Of a stretch of 64,000 nucleotides of DNA, positions 7,802 through 17,138 are shown piece by piece. The DNA comes from Streptomyces mangrovisoli. Its GTDB lineage: Bacteria > Actinomycetota > Actinomycetes > Streptomycetales > Streptomycetaceae. A program made the translations under genes and the position numbers. The stretch spans positions 62,001 through 126,000 of the forward strand of contig NZ_LAVA02000034.1 in NCBI RefSeq assembly GCF_000974985.2, given 5' to 3'. Under the pieces are notes generated by a model. That model searched no databases and was not told the DNA's origin. It was given only the letters and a program-made list of their open reading frames with translations. Positions within the stretch are counted from its first letter, which is position 1. Every line of letters starts with the position of its first letter.

Positions 7802-9033
7802 TGACCGCACCCACGCGCACCCGTACGTCCGCCGATCTCATCCGCGCCGAGGAGCCGGTCCTCGCGCACAACTACCATCCGCTGCCCGTGGTCGTCGCCC
7901 GCGCCGAGGGTGCCTGGGTGGAGGACGTCGAGGGCCGCCGCTACCTGGACCTGCTCGCCGGCTACTCGGCGCTCAACTTCGGGCACCGCCACCCGGCCCT
8001 GATCGAGGCGGCCCACGCCCAGCTGGACCGGCTCACCCTCACCTCCCGCGCCTTCCACAACGACCGGCTCGCCTCCTTCGCCGAGCGCCTGGTCGAGCTG
8101 GTCGGGCAGGACATGATGCTGCCGATGAACACCGGCGCCGAGGCGGTGGAGAGCGGCGTCAAACTGGCCCGCAAGTGGGCGTACGACGTCAAGGGCGTGC
8201 CCGCCGACCGGGCGACGATCGTGGTCGCGGCCGACAACTTCCACGGCCGTACGACGACCATCGTGGGCTTCTCCACCGACGAGTCGGCGCGCGCCGGATT
8301 CGGCCCGTTCACGCCGGGCTTCCGGATCGTGCCGTACAACGACCTCGCGGCGCTGGAGGCGGCCGTCGACGAGACCACCGCCGCGGTGCTCATCGAGCCC
8401 ATCCAGGGCGAGGCCGGGGTACTGATCCCCGACGACGGCTACCTGACGGGCGTGCGCGAGCTGACCAGCCGCGCGGGCTGCCTGTTCGTCGCGGACGAGA
8501 TCCAGTCGGGGCTCGGCCGCACCGGGCGCACGCTCGCCGTCGACCACGAGGACGTCGTCCCGGACCTGGTGCTGCTCGGCAAGGCGCTGGGCGGCGGCAT
8601 CGTGCCGGTGTCGGCGGTGGTGGGCCGGCGCGAGGTGCTCGGGGTGCTGCGGCCGGGCGAGCACGGGTCCACGTTCGGCGGCAACCCGCTCGCGGCGGCG
8701 GTCGGCTGCGCGGTGCTCGACCTGCTGGAGACCGGCGAGTTCCAGCTCCGGGCCACCGAGCTGGGCGCGGTGCTGCGCGAGGGACTGACCGATCTGGTGG
8801 GCCGGGGCGTCGTCGGCTTCCGCTCGCGCGGACTGTGGGCGGGCGTGGACATCGACCCCGCGCTCGGCACCGGCCGCGACATCAGCGAGCGGCTGATGCG
8901 CGCGGGCATCCTGGTCAAGGACACCCACGGCTCCACGATCCGGATCGCGCCGCCGCTGACCATCACCGAGGAGGAGCTGCGAGGGGCGCTGGCGTCCCTG
9001 GAGAAGGTGCTGACGGAGACCGCGGCCGGCTGA
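7801..9033 (+). CDS. rocD: Ornithine aminotransferase
   Basis: A 410-residue class III PLP aminotransferase that converts ornithine and 2-oxoglutarate to glutamate semialdehyde and glutamate. Motifs seen are LLAGYSALNFGHRHP, MNTGAEAVESGVKLARKWAY, the Asp of FVADEIQSGLGRTG and the PLP lysine Lys261 in LLGKALGGG, then STFGGNPLA. These match RocD/OAT closely, including the tyrosine of the YSALN loop typical of OAT. The ATG overlaps the upstream stop codon, and the pair is preceded by an Lrp regulator. Confidence 0.93.
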   Translation: MTAPTRTRTSADLIRAEEPVLAHNYHPLPVVVARAEGAWVEDVEGRRYLDLLAGYSALNFGHRHPALIEAAHAQLDRLTLTSRAFHNDRLASFAERLVELVGQDMMLPMNTGAEAVESGVKLARKWAYDVKGVPADRATIVVAADNFHGRTTTIVGFSTDESARAGFGPFTPGFRIVPYNDLAALEAAVDETTAAVLIEPIQGEAGVLIPDDGYLTGVRELTSRAGCLFVADEIQSGLGRTGRTLAVDHEDVVPDLVLLGKALGGGIVPVSAVVGRREVLGVLRPGEHGSTFGGNPLAAAVGCAVLDLLETGEFQLRATELGAVLREGLTDLVGRGVVGFRSRGLWAGVDIDPALGTGRDISERLMRAGILVKDTHGSTIRIAPPLTITEEELRGALASLEKVLTETAAG

Positions 9034-9054
9034 CCGGGTCCGGCGCGCGCGGCC

Positions 9055-9165
9055 GGGATCCTTCCGCCGCGGCCGGGACCCTTCCGCCGCGACCGGGGTC
9101 CTTCCGCCGCGACCTGGCCGGGTCCGGTGCGCGGCGGGGATCCTTCCGCCGCGCCCTGGCCGGTC
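9055..9165. repeat. Degenerate short tandem repeat (CCTTCCGCCGCG core)
   Basis: The core CCTTCCGCCGCG recurs four times, at about 9060, 9080, 9100 and 9144. The first three are spaced 20 bp apart, separated by ACCGGG-like segments. It fills the intergenic gap between rocD and the acyltransferase gene. I see no coding sense in it. Confidence 0.7.
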
Positions 9166-9284
9166 CCGGCCGTCCCAGGTTCCGGCCGCGCGCGCCTGCC
9201 CCTACACTGCACCCCACCAGAACGCCCGTTGACCTGCTGGAACTTGGCGGTCGAGCCGACCGGGCCCGAGTGAGGAGCGACCCC

Positions 9285-10010
9285 TTGTTCTACTACCTGC
9301 TGAAATACGTGCTCTTGGGGCCCCTGTTGAGGCTGGTGTTCCGGCCCAGGATCGAGGGCCTCGAGCACGTACCGGCGCAGGGACCGGCCATCGTCGCGGG
9401 CAACCACCTCTCCTTCTCGGACCACTTCCTGATGCCCGCCATCCTCAAGCGGCGCATCACCTTCCTCGCCAAGGCCGAGTACTTCACCGGACCCGGCATC
9501 AAGGGCCGGCTGACGGCGGCGTTCTTCCGCAGCATCGGGCAGATCCCGGTCGACCGCTCCGGCAAGGAGGCGGGCCAGGCCGCGATCCGCGAGGGCCTCG
9601 GGGTGCTGCGCCAGGACCATCTGCTCGGCATCTACCCGGAGGGCACGCGCTCGCACGACGGACGGCTCTACAAGGGCAAGGTCGGGGTCGCGGTGATGGC
9701 GCTGAAGGCGGGCGTCCCGGTGATCCCGTGCGCGATGATCGGCACGTTCGAGGCGCAGCCGCCCGGCGCGGTGCTCCCGCGCGTCCACCCGGTGGTGATC
9801 CGGTTCGGCAAGCCGCTGGACTTCTCCCGCTACGCGGGCATGGAGAACGAGAAGGCGATCCTGCGGGCGGTCACCGACGAGATCATGTACGCCATCCTGT
9901 CCCTGTCGGAGCAGGAGTACGTCGACGAGTACGCGGCCGTCGTCAAGGCGCAGGAGGCGGAGGCGAAGGGGGCCCGGGAACGCAGGTTCCCGCGGGCGCC
10001 GCTGAGTTGA
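9285..10010 (+). CDS. 1-acyl-sn-glycerol-3-phosphate acyltransferase (PlsC family)
   Basis: A 241-residue phospholipid acyltransferase. The HX4D catalytic motif is NHLSFSD, followed by the glycerophosphate-binding YPEGTRS and VIPCAMIGT. A hydrophobic N-terminus (LLKYVLLGPLLRLVF) would anchor it to the membrane. The start taken is TTG 9285, with GAGGAG six to seven bases upstream; the GTG at 9270 would put the Shine-Dalgarno inside the gene. The C-terminus is a charged helix. A strong hairpin follows between this gene and converging tap. Confidence 0.88.
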   Translation: MFYYLLKYVLLGPLLRLVFRPRIEGLEHVPAQGPAIVAGNHLSFSDHFLMPAILKRRITFLAKAEYFTGPGIKGRLTAAFFRSIGQIPVDRSGKEAGQAAIREGLGVLRQDHLLGIYPEGTRSHDGRLYKGKVGVAVMALKAGVPVIPCAMIGTFEAQPPGAVLPRVHPVVIRFGKPLDFSRYAGMENEKAILRAVTDEIMYAILSLSEQEYVDEYAAVVKAQEAEAKGARERRFPRAPLS

Positions 10011-10070
10011 CCGACCGGGATCGGGATCGGGATCGCGAGTCGCCGCCTTCGAAGGCGAGTTGATCGCACG

Positions 10071-10101
10071 AGGGGCGGCCGGATGGACTCCGGCCGCCCC
10101 T
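10071..10101. terminator. Bidirectional terminator hairpin between plsC-like gene and tap
   Basis: A perfect 13-bp stem (10071-10083 with 10089-10101) and a 5-nt loop. It lies between two converging genes and can serve both. Confidence 0.85.
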
Positions 10102-10110
10102 GTTCACGTC

Positions 10111-10206
10111 GGCGCCGAGGCTACGGCGTCGAAGCGGTGTGCGGCGCCGAGGCTACGGCGTCGGCGCGGTGTGCGGCGCCGAGGTTACGGCGTCGGCGTG
10201 GCGTGC
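10111..10206. repeat. Three tandem copies of a 32-bp repeat at the tap 3' end
   Basis: Copies start at 10111, 10143 and 10175 with GGCGCCGAGG, and are nearly identical. On the minus strand the copy at 10175 encodes the last residues and the TAA stop of tap; the other two copies follow the stop. The period is not a multiple of three. Confidence 0.85.
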
Positions 10207-11780
10207 GGTGCGCAGGTCACGTCCTTGCTGTCCACCTTGCCGGTGAGCAGGTAGGTGTCGACCCGGCTGTTGATGCAGGGGTTGACCAGTCCGGTCACGC
10301 CGTGGGAGCCGGCGCCCTGCTCGGTGATCAGGCGGGAGCCCTTGAAGCGCTTGTGCAGTTCGACGGCGCCCTGGTACGGCGTGGCGGCGTCGTTGGTGGA
10401 CTGCACGATCAGCACCTGGGGCAGGCCCTTGCCGGTGCGCACCTCGACCGGGGTCTGCTGCTTGACCGGCCAGGTGGCGCACGGCAGGTTCATCCAGGCG
10501 TTGGCCCAGGTCATGAACGGGTAGTTCTTGTTGAGCTCGGTGTTGTCGCGGTCCCACTTCTTCCAGCTGGTGGGCCACTTGGCGTCGGTGCACTCGACGG
10601 CCGTGTAGACGGCGGTGCCGTTCTCCGAGGTGGCGTTGCCCGCGGTGTCCGACATGTCGGGGGCGGCCGCGTCGACGAGCGACTGGGTGTCACCGGCGAA
10701 GTAGGCGCTGAAGACCTTCGCGACCGGCGCCCACGAGGAGTCGTAGTACGGGGCGCTCTGGAAGAAGCCGATCAGTTCGGCCGGGCCGACGACCCCGCCG
10801 ATGGGGTTCTTCTTCGCGGTGGCGCGCAACTGGAGCCACTTGGCCTGGACTTCGGCGCGCGTGGTGCCGAGGTGGTAGGCCGCGTCGTTCTTCGCGACCC
10901 AGTCCTCCCAGTCCTTCCAGCGGCCCTCGAAGGCGACGTCCTGGTCCAGGTTGGCCTGGTACCAGATGTTGTCGCGGTCCGGGTTCACGACGCTGTCGAC
11001 GATCATCCGGCGGACATGGCCCGGGAACAGCGTGCCGTAGACGGCGCCGAGGTAGGTGCCGTAGGAGACGCCCAGGTAGTTGAGCTTCTTCTCACCGAGC
11101 CCGGCGCGGATGACGTCGAGGTCGCGCGCGGTGTTCGCCGTGGTCATGTACGGCAGCATCGTGCCGCTGCGCTGGTAGCAGCCGTCGGCGTACTCCTTGG
11201 CGAGCTTGCGCTGGGCGGTCTTGTCGGCCTCCGTGTCGGGGACCGGGTCGGCCTTGGGCGCCTTGACGTACTCCTGCGGGTCGATGCAGGAGATGGCGGC
11301 GGAGTGGCCGACACCGCGCGGGTCGAAGCCCACGAAGTCGTACGCCTTGGAGGTGTTGACCCACAGGGCGCTCTTGGTGGTGACGCGGCGCGGGAAGCGC
11401 AGGCCGGAGCCGCCGGGGCCGCCCGGGTTGTAGATCAGGGCACCCTGACGTTCCTGCGGGGTGCCGGTGGCGCCGATGCGGTCGACGGCGAGCTTGATCT
11501 GCTTGCCGTCGGGGTGCGCGTAGTCCAGCGGGACGGTGACATAGCCGCACTGGATGGGCTTTTCGAGGCCCCAGTCGGCGGGGCAGTCCTGCCAGTCGAT
11601 GCCGGCCTTGGCGGCGCGGGCGGCGGCGACGGCGGCGCCGCGCGCCTCGCGGTCCTGGCCCTTGTGGCTGTCGGCGCTCGCCGCGGGCGCGGCGAGCGCG
11701 CCGGTTATCAGGGTCGCCGTGACCAGCACTCCGGCCGAACCGAGCGCGAACACACGGTTCTTCGGTCTGATGTCCCTCAA
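10185..11780 (-). CDS. tap: Secreted tripeptidyl aminopeptidase
   Basis: A 531-residue secreted serine peptidase that removes tripeptides from protein N-termini. A Sec signal peptide covers about residues 1-37, ending AAPAASA. The alpha/beta hydrolase fold has the oxyanion segment NPGGPGGSG (118-126), the nucleophile Ser239 in GVSYG, the acidic residue in STNDAATP and the His in GAGSHGV. A TAP-like C-terminal domain with paired cysteines ends in CAPHATPTP. The start is TTG 11780 with GGGGAGG upstream. The gene follows ureD on the same strand, 132 bp away, and probably has its own promoter. Confidence 0.93.
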   Translation of the reverse strand: MRDIRPKNRVFALGSAGVLVTATLITGALAAPAASADSHKGQDREARGAAVAAARAAKAGIDWQDCPADWGLEKPIQCGYVTVPLDYAHPDGKQIKLAVDRIGATGTPQERQGALIYNPGGPGGSGLRFPRRVTTKSALWVNTSKAYDFVGFDPRGVGHSAAISCIDPQEYVKAPKADPVPDTEADKTAQRKLAKEYADGCYQRSGTMLPYMTTANTARDLDVIRAGLGEKKLNYLGVSYGTYLGAVYGTLFPGHVRRMIVDSVVNPDRDNIWYQANLDQDVAFEGRWKDWEDWVAKNDAAYHLGTTRAEVQAKWLQLRATAKKNPIGGVVGPAELIGFFQSAPYYDSSWAPVAKVFSAYFAGDTQSLVDAAAPDMSDTAGNATSENGTAVYTAVECTDAKWPTSWKKWDRDNTELNKNYPFMTWANAWMNLPCATWPVKQQTPVEVRTGKGLPQVLIVQSTNDAATPYQGAVELHKRFKGSRLITEQGAGSHGVTGLVNPCINSRVDTYLLTGKVDSKDVTCAPHATPTP

Positions 11781-11912
11781 GAGGGGCCTCCCCGTACATG
11801 GCTTCGAATGGTCACCCGGGATCCTCGCGGCTGTGACATACCTGAGAACAGGGTTCGTTGACCTTCTTTGCCAATCCGATAACCGGACGAGACAGTCCCG
11901 CTCAGCGGTTGT

Positions 11913-12667
11913 TCACCGCAGGAGGGCCAACGCCTCGTCCAGCACGCGGCGCAGCCGCAGGCCGTCGGGCGCGACGGCGGTCACCGCCGCCGCGGGACCC
12001 GGCAGGGGCAGTACGGCGGCCCCCTCCCCCAGCATCCGCGCCCGCACCGGTTCCGCGGCGAACTCCGGCCGTACGACGATCAGTTGCCCGGCCGCGCGCT
12101 GTCCGCCGAGCACGGCGGGGCCGTCCCAGCCGCCCGGCGCCCCGGGCCCGCACGCAAGCTCCTGGTCCAGCACGGCCCGGCCCGCGATCCGTACGCTCAG
12201 ACGGCTCGTCAGCCGGCCGGGTTCCTCCCCCGCCCGCCCCAGCACCTGTTCCTCGCGCAGCACCAGCCGCGCGCCTGCCGCCAGCTCCACCCGGGTGCGC
12301 ACACGCAGATCACTGCCGGCCACGGAGATCAACGGCTCGGGCAGCCAGTGCAGTTCGCCATCGTCGGCGACCCGCAGCAGGACGTCGTAGTGGGCCTCCT
12401 CCTTGGCCTGGCCGGGCAGCGCGATGGTCGCGGCGGCCGAGCCGACGCGCAGCCGCGCGCCCTTTTCCGCCTCCGCCTCGACGGTGAACCGGTCCCCGCC
12501 GAGCGGGCCGCTCATCGCGCCGACCAGCAGCACGCGCGCCTCGCCGCTCTCGCCGCGGGTGCGGCGCGGGGCCAGCGGGCCCTCACCGTCCAGCACCGGC
12601 AGGGCGGTTGCTCCGCGGCCGTCGGCGCGGGCGACGATCCGCGCGGTCGCGCGGACCCCGGCCCGCG

Positions 12668-12671
<4 letters not shown>
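11913..12671 (-). CDS. ureD: Urease accessory protein UreD
   Basis: A 252-residue UreD/UreH scaffold protein that binds apo-urease with UreF and UreG during nickel loading. The family pattern is seen in MSGPLGGDRF, LRVGSAAATIALPG and the segment ELHWLPEPLI. The GTG start at 12671 overlaps the ureG stop (GTGA), so the two are translationally coupled. It is the last gene of the ureABCFGD operon. Confidence 0.9.
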
Positions 12672-13345
<674 letters not shown>

Positions 13346-13402
13346 GTACGGCTCCGGGGGCGAGGGTCGGCGGTCACGGCCGACGGGGTCGGGGAGGGGC
13401 AG

Positions 13403-13522
13403 GCACCCACCCGGGGGCGGGTGCCGGGCGCGCGGGGTGGTCGGGGCCAGGACGTGTCCGCTCACCCACCCGGGAGCGGGTGCCGGACACGCGGACGGTC
13501 GGGGTCAGGGCGTGTCCGCGGA
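13403..13522. repeat. 60-bp imperfect tandem duplication between ureF and ureG
   Basis: Two 60-bp units (13403-13462 and 13463-13522) both begin CACCCACCCGGG and both contain a GTGTCCGC block. They fill most of the only long spacer in the urease operon. No gene is evident in the 217-bp gap. Confidence 0.8.
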
Positions 13523-13562
13523 GTCACGCCGGGGAGAAGGGACTTCGCGGCCACGTCACGGC

Positions 13563-14237
13563 CTAGGACGCGAACAGGCGCATCGGCCGGGCGGCATGGG
13601 CCTCCGCGCCGATCTCCAGCAGGGGCGCGGACGCCGCGGGCAGGGCGTCGGTGCCCTCGGTGAGGGCGAGCCGGGCGGCGGCCACCGCGCGGTCGACGAC
13701 GAGGTCCAGCTCCGGCGCCAGCCGCGCCAGCACCCCTGTCGCGTCGAACGGGTCGAGGCTGAGCAGCCGTACCGTCGCGGAGGCCGGACCGCTCACGCTC
13801 TCGTACGCCGCGCAGTGGGCGGCGTCCTCGCCGCCGAGCCCCGCGGCCCGCGCCGCGAGCCCGAGCACCACCGGCTGATGCGCGCCCTTGGGGAACGCCC
13901 TTGCCAGCGCGTCGAGTTCGTCGGAGGGCCAGGTGGCGCGCGCGGCCCGCATCAGCTGTCGGCCGAGCTTGCGCGCGGCCGCGCGCAGCGCGGGCGAGGG
14001 CGTCCTGGCGTCCGCGGCGGCGTCCAGCTCCACCGGGTCGGCGCCGAGGGCCGCCGCCGCGGCGAACGCGGCGGCCACCAGGCCGGCCGTGTGCAGCCGG
14101 CCCCGGCAGAAGTCCGCCAGGTCCGCCGCCGAGTCGATCCGTCCGGCCCGGACCGCGGCCTCCGCCCCGCCGGAGTGCGCGTGCCCTCCGGCGGGGAAGC
14201 GGCCGTCGGCCAGGACCAGCAGTGCGGCCCTGGACAT
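13563..14237 (-). CDS. ureF: Urease accessory protein UreF
   Basis: A 224-residue, Ala-rich helical protein that acts as the GTPase-activating partner of UreG in the urease maturation complex. The N-terminal segment LLVLADGRFPAGGHAHSGG is the conserved UreF start. The ATG overlaps the ureC stop by one base, giving tight coupling to urease alpha. It ends 217 bp before ureG. Confidence 0.92.
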   Translation of the reverse strand: MSRAALLVLADGRFPAGGHAHSGGAEAAVRAGRIDSAADLADFCRGRLHTAGLVAAAFAAAAALGADPVELDAAADARTPSPALRAAARKLGRQLMRAARATWPSDELDALARAFPKGAHQPVVLGLAARAAGLGGEDAAHCAAYESVSGPASATVRLLSLDPFDATGVLARLAPELDLVVDRAVAAARLALTEGTDALPAASAPLLEIGAEAHAARPMRLFAS

Positions 14238-15958
14238 CAGAAGAGGAAGTAACGCTGGGCCATGGGCAGTTCGGCCGCGGGCTCGGCCTCGACGAGTTCG
14301 CCGTCGATGTGCACGGCGAAGCTGTCGGGGTCGACCTGGACCCGGGGGCGCGCGTCGTTCTCCTTCAGGTCGGCCTTGGTCACCGCGCGGGTCGACTCGA
14401 TGGCGACGAACCGCTTGCCGAGCTGCAACCGCTCCGGCAGCCCGTCCTCGACGGCCAGCGGGGCCACGAAGTTGAAGGAGTTGGCGGCGGGCGCCCGCCC
14501 GATCGCCCCGAACATCGGCCGCGGCAGGATGGGTTGGGGCGTGGGGATGGAGGCGTTCGCGTCGCCCATCTGCGCGTAGGCGATCTGGCCGCCCTTGATG
14601 ACGAGGTGCGGTTTGACCCCGAAGAACGCGGGCTCCCAGAGCACGAGGTCGGCGAGCTTGCCGCTCTCCACGGAGCCGATCTCCCGCGAAAGTCCCTGCG
14701 CGATGGCGGGGTTGATCGTGTACTTGGCGACGTAGCGCCGCACCCGGTGGTTGTCCGCGCGGCCGTCCCCGGGCAGCGCGCCCCGCCGTCGCTTCATCAC
14801 GTGGGCGGTCTGCCAGGTGCGCATGACGACCTCGCCGACGCGTCCCATGGCCTGCGAGTCGGAGGAGATGATCGAGATCGCGCCGAGGTCGTGCAGGATG
14901 TCCTCGGCCCCTATCGTCGACGGCCGGATGCGGGACTCGGCGAACGCCAGGTCCTCCGGCACGGCTGCGTTGAGGTGGTGACAGACCATCAGCATGTCGA
15001 GGTGTTCCTCGGCGGTGTTGACGGTGAACGGCCGGGTCGGATTGGTGGAGCTGGGCAGCACGTTGGGCTCGGAGACGACGGTCATGATGTCCGGCGCGTG
15101 CCCGCCGCCCGCGCCCTCGGTGTGGTACGCGTGGATGCCCCGCCCGGCGATCGCGGCGAGCGTGTCGCCCACGAAACCGGCCTCGTTGAGGGTGTCGGTG
15201 TGGATGGCGATCTGCACGCCGGTTCGGTCGGCGACGGTGAGCGAGGCGTCGATGACCGCGGGCGTGGAGCCCCAGTCCTCGTGCAGCTTCAGCCCCAGCG
15301 CGCCGCCGCGGATCTGCGACAGCATCGCCTCGTGGGAGACGGTGTTGCCCTTGCCGAGCAGGCCGAAGTTGACCGGGTGGCCCTCCATCGCCTCGAACAT
15401 CCGGGCCAGATGCCAGGGGCCGGGCGTGACGGTGGTGGCCTTGGACCCCTCCGCGGGTCCGGTGCCGCCGCCGACGAGGGTGGTGATGCCCGCGGCCAGC
15501 GCCTCGTCGGCGATCTGCGGGCAGATGAAGTGGACGTGCGCGTCGATCGCGCCGGCCGTGAGGATGCGCCCGTTGCCCGCGATCACCTCGGTCTCCGGGC
15601 CGATGACCAGGTCAGGGTGGACCCCGTCCATGGTGTCCGGGTTGCCCGCCTTGCCGATGCCGGTGATCCGGCCGTCGCGCAGGCCGACGTCGGCCTTGAC
15701 GATCCCCCAGTGGTCGACGATCACCACGCCGGTGATCACGGTGTCCGGGGTGCCCTCGGCGCGGGTGGCGCGGGACTGCCCCATGGACTCGCGGATGACC
15801 TTGCCGCCGCCGAACACCGCCTCGTCGCCGGAGAGTCCGGGGCCGCCGGAGCGGTCCTCCTCGATCTCGATCAGCAGATCGGTGTCGGCGAGCCGGATGC
15901 GGTCGCCCGTCGTGGGGCCGAACAGGTCGGCGTAGGCGGCACGGGACAGCTCAGGCAT
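14237..15958 (-). CDS. ureC: Urease alpha subunit
   Basis: A 573-residue catalytic subunit that hydrolyses urea to ammonia and carbamate in the cytoplasm. Nickel ligands are visible as His141 and His143 in DAHVHF, and the carbamylated lysine as Lys224 in GLKLHEDWG. The flexible flap carries MVCHHLN. The start ATG 15958 (MPELSRAAYADLFGPT) matches the family; the upstream in-frame part belongs to ureB. The gene overlaps ureB by 8 bp and ureF by 1 bp. Confidence 0.97.
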   Translation of the reverse strand: MPELSRAAYADLFGPTTGDRIRLADTDLLIEIEEDRSGGPGLSGDEAVFGGGKVIRESMGQSRATRAEGTPDTVITGVVIVDHWGIVKADVGLRDGRITGIGKAGNPDTMDGVHPDLVIGPETEVIAGNGRILTAGAIDAHVHFICPQIADEALAAGITTLVGGGTGPAEGSKATTVTPGPWHLARMFEAMEGHPVNFGLLGKGNTVSHEAMLSQIRGGALGLKLHEDWGSTPAVIDASLTVADRTGVQIAIHTDTLNEAGFVGDTLAAIAGRGIHAYHTEGAGGGHAPDIMTVVSEPNVLPSSTNPTRPFTVNTAEEHLDMLMVCHHLNAAVPEDLAFAESRIRPSTIGAEDILHDLGAISIISSDSQAMGRVGEVVMRTWQTAHVMKRRRGALPGDGRADNHRVRRYVAKYTINPAIAQGLSREIGSVESGKLADLVLWEPAFFGVKPHLVIKGGQIAYAQMGDANASIPTPQPILPRPMFGAIGRAPAANSFNFVAPLAVEDGLPERLQLGKRFVAIESTRAVTKADLKENDARPRVQVDPDSFAVHIDGELVEAEPAAELPMAQRYFLF

Positions 15959-16262
15959 CGAGGGCACCTCCGGTCTCCCCGCGCAGCCCCGGCACCACCC
16001 GGGCACCGGCGATCGGCACGAGTTCCACGTCGACGGGGATGCCGGGCTCGAAGCGGACAGCGGTGCCCGCGGCGATGTTCAGCCGCTTTCCGCGCGCCGC
16101 CGCCCGGTCGAACTCCAGGCCGGGGTTGGCCTCGGCGAAGTGGTAGTGGGAGCCGACCTGGACGGGCCGGTCGGCGGCGTTGAGCACGGTCAGCCGGGTG
16201 ACCTCGCGGCCCGCGTTGCACACGACCGGGTCCTCGGCGAACAGGATCTCTCCGGGAATCAT
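15951..16262 (-). CDS. ureB: Urease beta subunit
   Basis: A 103-residue structural subunit of the trimeric urease core. The sequence MIPGEILFAEDPVVCNAGRE and VGSHYHFAEANPGLEFDR are near-invariant features of UreB. It lies 17 bp after ureA and overlaps ureC by 8 bp. Confidence 0.96.
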   Translation of the reverse strand: MIPGEILFAEDPVVCNAGREVTRLTVLNAADRPVQVGSHYHFAEANPGLEFDRAAARGKRLNIAAGTAVRFEPGIPVDVELVPIAGARVVPGLRGETGGALDA

Positions 16263-16279
16263 GGCGGCCTGCCCCCTGG

Positions 16280-16582
16280 TCAGACGATCGGGTCGTGGAC
16301 GGTGACGAGCTTGGTGCCGTCCGGGAAGGTCGCCTCGACCTGCACGTCGTGGATCATCTCGGGCACGCCCTCCATGACATCGTCGCGGGTGAGCAACTTC
16401 CTGCCGGAGGACATGAGTTCGGCGACGCTACGGCCGTCCCTCGCGCCTTCGAGGATGTGCGAGGTGATGAGCGCGACGGACTCGGGGTGGTTGAGCCGGA
16501 GACCGCGGGCCCTGCGCTTCTCGGCGACGTCGGCCGCCACGTGGATCAGCAGCCTCTCCTGCTCGTGCGGGGTCAGTTGCAC
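16280..16582 (-). CDS. ureA: Urease gamma subunit
   Basis: A 100-residue subunit, the usual UreA length when started at GTG 16582 (VQLTPHEQERLL). Conserved segments include RLNHPESVALI, the GRKLLTRDDVMEGVPEM block and the C-terminal TVHDPIV. It is the first gene of the operon; the 216-bp region upstream to the antitoxin gene must hold the promoter, but I see no clear operator in it. Confidence 0.96.
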   Translation of the reverse strand: MQLTPHEQERLLIHVAADVAEKRRARGLRLNHPESVALITSHILEGARDGRSVAELMSSGRKLLTRDDVMEGVPEMIHDVQVEATFPDGTKLVTVHDPIV

Positions 16583-16798
16583 AGCCCACCTCACCGTCCT
16601 CACCCGGACCGTGCGGGGTCCGGTCGCCGCAGCCCCGGGGCAAAGTCCCTGGTGGCGTGGAGGGGAGGCTAGTTGGAGCTGGTTTCCGGCACGTTAACCA
16701 CACGCCGCGCGGATCACGGCCGTCCGCACGCGCGGGTCCGCCACCCGGGTCCCGGGCGACGGGCGGGACCGTATACGGCGTGGTGGAGCGGGGCGGCC

Positions 16799-17095
16799 CT
16801 ACGACGCTCCCGGCCCCCGGTGCTCCGCCGTGATGCCGAACCGCTGCCGCTCCCGGGACGCGGACGTCACCTCGCGCAGCCGCGAGACGGCGCTGACCAC
16901 CTGCTCCTCCGGCCGCTCCGGGAGGGCCACCTCCTTCTCGACCTCTTGCAGCCGTTCCAGGTCGGCGGCGGAGACCAGGGCGACGAGGGGCTTGCCGTGC
17001 CGGGTCACGACGACGCGCTCGCCGCCGTACACCACCCGGTTGATCAGGTCGGCGAGCTCAGCCCTGGCTTGCGTCACCGGAATCTCGTAGGCCAT
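16799..17095 (-). CDS. Orphan type II antitoxin, Phd/YefM family
   Basis: A 98-residue protein from ATG 17095. The N-terminal domain (residues 1-55) has the YefM pattern IPVTQARAELADLINRVV, then GGERVVVTRHGKPLVALVS. The C-terminal part is charged and would bind a toxin. No YoeB/RelE-like toxin is found in the 216 bases downstream on the same strand or upstream, so this looks like an orphan. The divergent promoter region to the ClpP-like gene contains a TGTACA hexamer, the known core of YefM operators. Confidence 0.88.
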   Translation of the reverse strand: MAYEIPVTQARAELADLINRVVYGGERVVVTRHGKPLVALVSAADLERLQEVEKEVALPERPEEQVVSAVSRLREVTSASRERQRFGITAEHRGPGAS

Positions 17096-17120
17096 GCCCC
17101 CATCATGCCCCACCCTGACG

Positions 17121-17138
17121 GGACGTACGTCCTGTACA
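17121..17138. promoter_or_regulatory. Likely antitoxin operator: palindrome plus TGTACA hexamer
   Basis: A perfect 12-bp palindrome GGACGTACGTCC (17121-17132) abuts the hexamer TGTACA (17133-17138). Both sit in the 84-bp gap between the divergent antitoxin and ClpP-like genes. YefM of E. coli recognises TGTACA cores; binding here is inferred. Confidence 0.55.

Noticed and set aside
13346..13465. N-terminal extension of UreG through the spacer repeat
   Set aside because: UreG homology and the His-rich start begin at ATG 13345; the upstream part is repeat sequence without conserved residues.
16583..16798. A missing YoeB toxin gene downstream of the antitoxin
   Set aside because: No open frame with RelE/YoeB features exists here on either strand; the space is the urease promoter region.
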